From contig DIVW01000039.1 in NCBI GenBank assembly GCA_002428365.1, forward strand, positions 75,424 to 81,174: 5,751 nt of DNA, read 5' to 3'. The notes under the pieces are model-generated. The model saw only the letters and a program-made list of their open reading frames with translations. It had not been told where the DNA came from and did not search any database. Made by a program: the position numbers and the translations under genes. Shown piece after piece: positions 1 to 5,134 of the stretch (position 1 is its first letter; each line of letters begins with the position of its first letter). The DNA is from Propionibacteriaceae bacterium UBA6122 (GTDB lineage Bacteria > Actinomycetota > Actinomycetes > Propionibacteriales > Propionibacteriaceae).

Positions 1-1
1 C

Positions 2-1750
2 GACCGGCTGCACAACATGCGCACCATCGGCTATCTGCGCCAGGACAAGCAAGCTGCTATCGCCCGCGACACTCTGGAAATCTTCGCCCCCCTGGCTCAC
101 CGGCTGGGCATGAACGCCATCAAGTGGGAACTGGAGGATCTGTCCTTCGCCACTTTGCAACCCAAGGTGTACGACGAGATCGTGAAGCTGGTGGCGGCGC
201 GAGCACCTTTGCGGGAGGACTACCTGCGGCTGGTGAATGATCAGGTTCGCGCCGACCTGGCCAGTGCCGGCATCAAGGCCACCGTCTACGGCCGGCCCAA
301 GCACTACTACTCGATCTACCAGAAGATGGTGGTGCGCGGCCGCGACTTCACCGACATTTACGACCTGGTCGGGCTGCGCATCCTGGTGGACAGCCAACGC
401 GACTGTTACGCCGCCCTCGGGGCGCTGCACGCCCGCTGGAACCCGCTTCCGGGCCGGTTCAAGGATTACATCGCTATGCCCAAGTTCAACCTCTACCAGT
501 CGTTGCACACCACGGTGCTCGGCCCGGGCGGCAAGGCCGTTGAACTCCAGATTCGCACCCACGAGATGCACCGTCAGGCCGAATATGGCGTAGCAGCGCA
601 CTGGAAGTACAAAGAGGGCAAGGTCGACGGCACCGAGCTGAAGTGGGTCCAACAGATCAGCCTGTGGCAGCGTGAGACCGAGGACCCCGGCGAGTTCCTG
701 GACACCTTGAGGTTCGAGATCTCCACCGATGAAGTGTTCGTGTTCACGCCCAAGGGTGATGTGGTGAGTCTGCCGGCCGGTTCCACGCCAGTTGACTTCG
801 CCTACTCGGTGCATACCGAGGTGGGCCACCGCACTATCGGCGCGAGGGTGAACGGCCGGCTGGTATCGCTGGAGTCGGCGCTGGCCAGCGGCGATGTGGT
901 CGAGGTGCTCACCTCCAAGGCCACCAACGCCGGTCCAAGCCGCGACTGGCTCAACTTCGTCAAGAGCCCACGAGCGCGGAGCAAGATTCGGCACTACTTC
1001 ATGCGGGAGCGTCTGGAGGAATCGACTGAATCCGGCAAGGAGATGCTCACCAAGCAATTGCGGCGCGCCGGGTTGCCACTGCAGCGACTGCTGACCGCCG
1101 AGCACATGGCCGGCATGGTCGAGCAATTCCGCGTCCGAGACATCAACGCGCTGTACGCCGCAATCGGCGAAGGCTCGATTTCTGCCAACACCATCGTGCA
1201 GCGGTTGATCACGGCCGCTGGGGGAGCGGAGGAAGTCGCCGAGATCGGTGGCGAAGACACTACGGTGATCGGTCGCACCCGCCGCGCCCGTCCCTCGGGA
1301 AACGAGTCCGGTGTGGTCGTCCAAGGCGACGCGGATGTTTGGGTGAAGTTGGCCCGATGCTGTCGTCCCGTGCCCGGAGATGCCATCCTCGGGTTCGTCA
1401 CCAGGGAAAGCGGTGTTTCGGTGCACCGCACCGACTGCACCAATGCGCAAAGCCTGCGTGACCAGCCTGAACGGTTAGTCGAGGTGAGTTGGGCGCCGAC
1501 CTCGGGCAGCTCGTTCCTGGTGGCGTTGCTGGTTGAGGGTCTGGATCGCACCGGCGTGCTCTCCGAGGTCACCAACGTGATGGGGGAGCACCACATCTCG
1601 ATCCAGTCGGCGACGCTGAACACCACCAAGGATCACAAGTTCAAGTTCCGGTTCACCTTTGAAACCACCGACCTGACTCATCTTCAGCACCTGATCTCGG
1701 CGATCAAGAAGGTGCCCGGGGTGTATGAGACCTACCGCCTTAAAAACTGA
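2..1750 (+). CDS. rel: Bifunctional (p)ppGpp synthetase/hydrolase Rel, 5' truncated by the window edge
   Basis: Cytoplasmic, ribosome-associated enzyme of the stringent response: it makes (p)ppGpp from ATP plus GDP/GTP and also hydrolyses it. The visible 582 residues (base 2 = residue 1) begin at ADRLHNMRT of the HD hydrolase domain; the first Asp and the Asn at 5 match hydrolase active-site residues. The synthetase domain follows: GRPKHYYSIYQK at 97-108, the Asp of DLVGLRI at 121, RFKD at 152-155 and the Glu of ELQIRT at 182. RxKD is the signature of bifunctional Rel/SpoT enzymes; monofunctional RelA has ExDD. The TGS domain is at about 244-305 (VFVFTPKGDVVSLPAGSTPVD). A helical region precedes the zinc-finger domain, which has Cys453, Cys454, His475 and Cys479. 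An ACT/RRM domain covers about 502-579. The family is usually about 750-800 residues, so some 170-200 N-terminal residues lie outside the window. The ATG at 17 is internal, not the start. Identification is secure. Confidence 0.97.
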   Translation, partial: DRLHNMRTIGYLRQDKQAAIARDTLEIFAPLAHRLGMNAIKWELEDLSFATLQPKVYDEIVKLVAARAPLREDYLRLVNDQVRADLASAGIKATVYGRPKHYYSIYQKMVVRGRDFTDIYDLVGLRILVDSQRDCYAALGALHARWNPLPGRFKDYIAMPKFNLYQSLHTTVLGPGGKAVELQIRTHEMHRQAEYGVAAHWKYKEGKVDGTELKWVQQISLWQRETEDPGEFLDTLRFEISTDEVFVFTPKGDVVSLPAGSTPVDFAYSVHTEVGHRTIGARVNGRLVSLESALASGDVVEVLTSKATNAGPSRDWLNFVKSPRARSKIRHYFMRERLEESTESGKEMLTKQLRRAGLPLQRLLTAEHMAGMVEQFRVRDINALYAAIGEGSISANTIVQRLITAAGGAEEVAEIGGEDTTVIGRTRRARPSGNESGVVVQGDADVWVKLARCCRPVPGDAILGFVTRESGVSVHRTDCTNAQSLRDQPERLVEVSWAPTSGSSFLVALLVEGLDRTGVLSEVTNVMGEHHISIQSATLNTTKDHKFKFRFTFETTDLTHLQHLISAIKKVPGVYETYRLKN

Positions 1751-1768
1751 GGCCCACCCGCGAGCAGG
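1751..1768. other. Convergent intergenic gap, no intrinsic terminator visible
   Basis: Only 18 bases separate the rel stop (TGA 1748-1750) from the stop of the minus-strand DUF349 gene (TCA 1769-1771). No strong GC-rich hairpin followed by a T run is seen on either strand. The only pairings are a 4-bp stem around the rel stop and a short TCAGC/GCTGA inverted repeat at 1769-1779, which has a 1-base loop. The two transcripts therefore probably overlap at their 3' ends or end by factor-dependent termination. Confidence 0.6.
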
Positions 1769-3013
1769 TCAGCGGCTGAAGTCGGCCAACGTCTCCTTGG
1801 CCTGGGCGAGCCAGGCGGCATAGGTGTCGATCGATTCCTGGGCCTTCGCTGCGGCGGTTGAGTCGCCACGGGCGGCGGCCTTTTCGATCTTGGCACTGAG
1901 CTTGTCGATTTCGGCCGCAAGCATCGCCACGGTCTCCTCGGCGCGGGTCTTGGCCTCGGGATCAGTGCGACGCCACTCGTCTTCCTCGGCGGACCGGACG
2001 GCGGCTTCCAATGCCTTCACTCGCGAGTCGAGGCTGCGCAGCTGCTCGCGTGGCACCCGGCCCAGCGCGTTGAACTTCTCCAGGAAGGTGCGGAAAGCCG
2101 TGCGGGCCGAGTTCAAGTCAGTCACCGGGAGGATCGTCGTTTCAGCCTCGTCCAGCAGGGCCTTCTTGGCGTCCAGGTTGGCGGTGTACTCCGCATCCTG
2201 AGCACTCAGCACCGCAGAGCGGGCCGAGAAGAAGTCGTCCTGAATCGCGCGGAACTCAGTCCACAGGGCATCATCGACTTCGCGCGGCGCCGGTCCGGCG
2301 GCCTTCCAGCGGGTCATCAACTCGCGGAAAGCGGCCGCGGTGGCGCCCCATTCGGTCGAGGCGGCGATTTCGCGGGCCTCGGCGATGATCTGCTCTTTGG
2401 CTTCCCGGGCCCCTTCGCGGCGAGCGGACTGCTCGGCGAACTGAGCCTTGCGGCGGCGGGTGTAGGTGGTCCGTGCTGCCGAGAACCGATGCCACAAGGC
2501 ATCATCGGTGGTCCGGTCGATGCGGGGCAGGGCCTTCCACTCATCCAACAACGTGCGGAAACGGTTAACCCCGCCGCGCCAGTCGTTGCCGGCGGCCAGA
2601 GTCTCGGCCTCGGTGACCATGGCTTCCTTGGCCTGCCGAGTGACATCCAGCTGCTTGGCCCGCTCGGCTTTGCGCGCGGCCGACTGCTCTTCCAGCAGCG
2701 GGGCCAGCGCGTCCAGCCGCGCCGCGAGCGAGGCGAGGTCACCGACAGCATTGGCCGAAGTCACCGCAGAGCGGACTGTGTTGATGCTGTGCCGGGCTTC
2801 GTCCGGGCTGAGTGCGCGGCTACGCACCCGGGTTTCGAGCAGTCCCACCTCGACTTCCAGCGCTTCGAAGCGGCGGACGTAAAAGGCGAGCGCCTCGTCA
2901 GCTGGGGCATCTGGAATTTGACCGACGCTGCGTTCGCCGTCCTCGGTGCGCACGTAGACCGTGCCGTCGGAGGCGACACGACCGAAGGCGTGCGGACCTG
3001 TCAAGGAAGTCAT
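1769..3013 (-). CDS. DUF349 repeat protein of unknown function
   Basis: A 414-residue, highly charged, Ala-rich, predicted almost all-helical soluble protein with no signal peptide or membrane segment. A small N-terminal module (GRVASDGTVYVRT, residues 11-23, then DGERSVG) resembles the N-terminus recalled for actinobacterial DUF349 proteins. A helical coiled-coil-like stretch covers about 40-120. Three DUF349-like repeats follow, at about 127-190, 203-268 and 281-341. Repeats 1 and 2 share AKE, EA, a central Trp (145 and 222), an EWKA/RWKA segment and DDALW (170-174 and 247-251). Repeat 3 keeps AKK, FRTF and NALGR but lacks the tryptophans and DDALW. The C-terminal tail is helical and Lys/Glu/Ala-rich. 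The ATG at 3013 was chosen because homologs begin near GRV...GTVYVRT and because upstream ATGs either add a few residues (3022) or overlap the divergent gene (3127). No biochemical function can be assigned. Confidence 0.88.
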   Translation of the reverse strand: MTSLTGPHAFGRVASDGTVYVRTEDGERSVGQIPDAPADEALAFYVRRFEALEVEVGLLETRVRSRALSPDEARHSINTVRSAVTSANAVGDLASLAARLDALAPLLEEQSAARKAERAKQLDVTRQAKEAMVTEAETLAAGNDWRGGVNRFRTLLDEWKALPRIDRTTDDALWHRFSAARTTYTRRRKAQFAEQSARREGAREAKEQIIAEAREIAASTEWGATAAAFRELMTRWKAAGPAPREVDDALWTEFRAIQDDFFSARSAVLSAQDAEYTANLDAKKALLDEAETTILPVTDLNSARTAFRTFLEKFNALGRVPREQLRSLDSRVKALEAAVRSAEEDEWRRTDPEAKTRAEETVAMLAAEIDKLSAKIEKAAARGDSTAAAKAQESIDTYAAWLAQAKETLADFSR

Positions 3014-3020
3014 GGGTCTC

Positions 3021-3051
3021 ATCTTGCCCGATCTGGGCGCCAATGTGACAA
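3021..3051 (-). promoter_or_regulatory. Possible promoter of the DUF349 gene
   Basis: Read on the minus strand, TTGTCA (plus bases 3046-3051) is a -35 candidate. CAAGAT (plus bases 3021-3026) is a weak -10 candidate at a long spacing of 19 bases. The ATG at 3013 lies 7 bases after the -10, so transcription would start near the ATG itself. There is no good Shine-Dalgarno; the nearest purine run is GATGAGA. A leaderless transcript is possible. The match is weak, and the call rests mainly on the need for a promoter in this 74-base divergent gap. Confidence 0.25.
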
Positions 3052-3053
3052 CG

Positions 3054-3081
3054 CTGACCAACAGGCAGGCTCCGATAGGCT
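3054..3081 (+). promoter_or_regulatory. Likely promoter of the hydrolase-hisS-aspS operon
   Basis: CTGACC (3054-3059) resembles a -35 element. TAGGCT (3076-3081) fits the actinobacterial TAnnnT -10, with a 16-base spacer. Six bases later comes the GTG at 3088, so the predicted transcription start falls on or next to the start codon. No Shine-Dalgarno precedes the GTG, so the mRNA is probably leaderless. This is inferred from sequence only. Confidence 0.45.
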
Positions 3082-3087
3082 GTCGGC

Positions 3088-3777
3088 GTGTTCTTGGCTT
3101 CCTTTGCAACCGGCTACTGGCAGGCAAACTGCTACGTGGTCGCCCTCCCCGGTGTCGATCAGTGTGTGATCGTCGATCCGGGTCAGGATTCCGCGGCCGG
3201 GGTGCGCTCGGTGATCGCTGAAAACCGGTTCGAACCCCGCGCCATCCTGCTCACCCATGGTCATTACGATCACGTCGCCGACGCAGCCCAACTGGCTGAT
3301 GACTACAACGTTGCGGTCTACATCCACCCAGCGGATCGCCATCTGCTGAGTAATCCGTCCGCTGGGCTCAGCAGTGACGGCGCCGCGGTGGTGCGCAAGG
3401 TCATCGGGGAAAACATGGCCCTGCCTGCGCGGGTCGAGCCTTATCCGCTCGACCGCCTGTTGAATCTGGCTCGGCTGGATTTCGCGGTCAGCCACGCCCC
3501 TGGACATACCGCTGGCAGCGTCCTGATCAGCTTGGGCTTTTCCGGGCATCGCAGCATTCGTAGCCTGGTGTTCACCGGCGATGTGGTTTTTGCTGGCTCG
3601 GTGGGACGCACCGATTTGCCCGGTGGTAATGCCGAGATGATGCGCCGGACGCTGAGCGAAGTTGTGCTCGGTCTTCCGGACACCGCCGCCCTGCTGCCAG
3701 GACATGGCGAGCAGACCACGATGGCCGTGGAGCGCGCTGAGAACCCGTACCTGCAACCAAGCTTCCTGAGGAACTGA
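3088..3777 (+). CDS. Metallo-beta-lactamase-fold hydrolase, glyoxalase II-like
   Basis: A 229-residue single-domain cytoplasmic protein, full length for the family. Metal ligands are visible: THGHYDH at 56-62 (His57, His59, Asp61, His62), His140 in PGHTAGS, Asp165 in FTGD and His206 in PGHGEQT. The GSVGRTDLPGG loop at 170-180 and the N-terminal NCYVV at 14-18 are typical of the YcbL/hydroxyacylglutathione-hydrolase-like branch. A thioester or related ester substrate is plausible. Actinobacteria generally use mycothiol rather than glutathione, so S-lactoylglutathione is doubtful as the real substrate; this is inference. The GTG at 3088 is the first possible start, because an in-frame TAG lies at 3076-3078 and the N-terminal strand is needed. 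The gene resembles the M. tuberculosis Rv2581c type, which also lies next to hisS and near rel. It overlaps hisS by one base and is probably co-transcribed with it. Confidence 0.92.
   Translation: MFLASFATGYWQANCYVVALPGVDQCVIVDPGQDSAAGVRSVIAENRFEPRAILLTHGHYDHVADAAQLADDYNVAVYIHPADRHLLSNPSAGLSSDGAAVVRKVIGENMALPARVEPYPLDRLLNLARLDFAVSHAPGHTAGSVLISLGFSGHRSIRSLVFTGDVVFAGSVGRTDLPGGNAEMMRRTLSEVVLGLPDTAALLPGHGEQTTMAVERAENPYLQPSFLRN
3768..3773 (+). promoter_or_regulatory. Ribosome binding site of hisS, closely spaced
   Basis: GAGGAA lies inside the last codons of the hydrolase gene, only 3 bases before the hisS ATG at 3777. This is shorter than the usual 5-9 bases. Together with the TGATG stop/start overlap it suggests that hisS is translated by ribosomes finishing the hydrolase gene (translational coupling). 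Confidence 0.6.
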
Positions 3778-5111
3778 TGGCCCGCCCTAAACCCCTGTCC
3801 GGTTTTCCCGAGTTCGCTCCCGCCGGACGGATCATCGAGCAGCGCGTGCTGGCGAGTTTGACTGAGACCTTCGAGTTGCACGGCTTCGGCTCGATTGAAA
3901 CCCGCGCGGTGGAGCCACTAAGCGAGCTCACCCGGAAGGGCGAGATCGACAAAGAGGTATTTGTCGTCCGTCGCCTGCACGCCGAAGCCGGCGTCGCTGA
4001 CGAGTTGGGACTGCACTTCGACCTCACGGTGCCTTTCGCCCGCTACGTGCTGGAACACGCCGGACAGTTGAACTTCCCCTTCCGGCGCTATCAGATTCAG
4101 AAGGCCTGGCGGGGTGAGCGTCCCCAGGAGGGCCGGTATCGCGAGTTCACTCAAGCCGATATCGACATCGTTGGCTCCGAGACGCTGGCCGCCCATCACG
4201 ATGCCGAGCTGCCGCTGGTCACTTTGGCGGCTCTGGAGCGGCTACACGTCGACTTCGGGGTGCCGCCAGCCACGATGAGCGTGAACAACCGCCAGCTTTC
4301 TGAGGGCTTCTACCGCGGGCTTGGGGTGAGTGATCACCTCGCTGTGCTGCAGCGGGTGGACAAGCTGGACAAGATTGGCCCGGACGCTGTGGCCACGTTG
4401 CTGGTCGATGAGGTCGGCTTGAGTAGGGCGGACGCGACCAAGTGCCTGCAACTGGCCGGGATTCGCACTGCCGACGCGTCCTTCGTCGATCAGGTGAACG
4501 CGCTGGGAGTGGAGCACCCGCTGTTGACCACCGGTTTGGAGCTGCTCGCCGAGGTGGTGGATGCTGCCGCCGCTGCGGTTCCGGGCCGACTGGTAGCCGA
4601 TCTGAAGATCGCTCGCGGCTTGGACTACTACACCGGCACTGTGTATGAAACCACGATGGCCGGCTACGAATCGATGGGCTCGATCTCCTCCGGTGGCCGG
4701 TACGACTCGCTGGCCAGCGACGGTCGAACCACCTACCCCGGGGTCGGGCTGAGTATTGGGGTGAGTCGAATCCTGGTGCCGTTGATCGGCAAGGGGGTGC
4801 TCACCGCCTCGCGTTCAGTGCCCACCTGCGTGCTGGTAGCCGTGGACGCCGAAGAGACCAGGGGAGATGCGATGGCGACGGCGGCCCAACTGCGGGCCCG
4901 GGGGATCGCCTGCGAGGTGGCGCCAAAGGCGGACAAGTTCGGCAAGCAGATTCGGTACGCCGATCGGCGCGGGATTCCGTTCGTCTGGTTCTCCAGCGGT
5001 GAGGTGAAAGACATCCGTAGCGGCGAACAGGTGGCCGCCGATGCCGACACCTGGCTGCCCCCAGCGGGCGACCTTAAGCCCACCGTCGTAAGATCTTCGC
5101 TGGCCCAGTAA
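3777..5111 (+). CDS. hisS: Histidyl-tRNA synthetase, eukaryote/archaea-like lineage
   Basis: Class II aminoacyl-tRNA synthetase that joins histidine to tRNA-His in the cytoplasm; 444 residues, a normal length. Visible motifs: FDLTVPFARYV at 81-91; motif 2 at about 104-130, with the RGERPQEGRYREF core at 112-124 followed by TQADIDIVG; VNNRQLSEGF at 169-178; VDKLDKIGPDA at 194-204; the histidine-binding loop RGLDYYTGTVYE at 280-291; SSGGRYDSL at 304-312; and motif 3 GVGLSIGVSRI at 322-332, which has Ser330 where most class II enzymes have Glu. The C-terminal anticodon-binding domain covers about 348-430 (KFGKQIRYADRRGIPFVW at 387-404, then DIRSGEQVA). The histidine loop and anticodon domain exclude the paralogue HisZ. 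The wording of the DLTVPFARY, QADIDIVG, VNNR and VDKLDK blocks resembles eukaryotic HisRS more than E. coli or M. tuberculosis HisS. The start is fixed by the TGATG overlap with the hydrolase and by the N-terminal RPKPLSGFPEF match to relatives recalled from other actinobacteria. Confidence 0.95.
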   Translation: MARPKPLSGFPEFAPAGRIIEQRVLASLTETFELHGFGSIETRAVEPLSELTRKGEIDKEVFVVRRLHAEAGVADELGLHFDLTVPFARYVLEHAGQLNFPFRRYQIQKAWRGERPQEGRYREFTQADIDIVGSETLAAHHDAELPLVTLAALERLHVDFGVPPATMSVNNRQLSEGFYRGLGVSDHLAVLQRVDKLDKIGPDAVATLLVDEVGLSRADATKCLQLAGIRTADASFVDQVNALGVEHPLLTTGLELLAEVVDAAAAAVPGRLVADLKIARGLDYYTGTVYETTMAGYESMGSISSGGRYDSLASDGRTTYPGVGLSIGVSRILVPLIGKGVLTASRSVPTCVLVAVDAEETRGDAMATAAQLRARGIACEVAPKADKFGKQIRYADRRGIPFVWFSSGEVKDIRSGEQVAADADTWLPPAGDLKPTVVRSSLAQ

Positions 5112-5116
5112 GGGCC
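5102..5116 (+). other. Small hairpin over the hisS stop codon
   Basis: GGCCC (5102-5106) and GGGCC (5112-5116) can form a 5-bp all-G/C stem with a 5-base loop AGTAA that holds the end of the hisS stop codon. No T run follows, so it does not look like an intrinsic terminator. It lies 4 bases before the aspS ribosome binding site and could slightly affect aspS translation or mRNA stability. It may be chance in GC-rich DNA. Confidence 0.35.
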
Positions 5117-5120
5117 CGGA

Positions 5121-5125
5121 AAGGA
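5121..5125 (+). promoter_or_regulatory. Ribosome binding site of aspS
   Basis: AAGGA, within GGAAAGGAAC, ends 9 bases before the GTG at 5135. This supports the GTG as the aspS start. The 23-base gap after hisS holds no promoter-like sequence, so aspS is probably read from the upstream operon promoter. Confidence 0.75.
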
Positions 5126-5134
5126 ACTTCTGTC

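Noticed and set aside
17..19. ATG at 17 as the start of rel
   Set aside because: The reading frame is open to base 2 and encodes the conserved ADRLHNMRT of the HD domain before this ATG, so the Met is internal.
994..1629. Long minus-strand open frame (211 codons) opposite rel
   Set aside because: It lies wholly antisense to well-conserved Rel domains and has a Ser/Arg/Pro-rich composition typical of shadow frames in GC-rich DNA, with no recognisable domain.
3014..3127. Upstream ATG at 3127 as the start of the DUF349 gene
   Set aside because: It would add 38 residues unlike the family, overlap the divergent hydrolase gene and cover the promoter region; the ATG at 3013 precedes the conserved N-terminal module.
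2489..3169. Plus-strand 226-codon open frame opposite the DUF349 gene
   Set aside because: It is antisense to a clear DUF349 protein and crosses the divergent promoter and hydrolase start; no domain is recognised.
3019..3756. Minus-strand 245-codon open frame opposite the hydrolase
   Set aside because: It covers the metallo-beta-lactamase gene, whose metal-binding motifs are all in the plus-strand frame; the antisense translation shows no family features.
5090..5097. AAGATCTT palindrome as an operator site
   Set aside because: It is a single 8-base palindrome inside the hisS coding region, with no repeat or flanking symmetry; chance is the simpler explanation.
3777..5111. HisZ (ATP phosphoribosyltransferase regulatory subunit) instead of HisRS
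   Set aside because: The histidine-binding loop RGLDYYTGTVYE, an intact motif 2 and a C-terminal anticodon-binding domain are present; HisZ lacks the latter and has degenerate motifs.
5102..5116. Intrinsic terminator between hisS and aspS
   Set aside because: The stem is only 5 bp, no T run follows, and the aspS ribosome binding site comes directly after, so read-through into aspS is expected.
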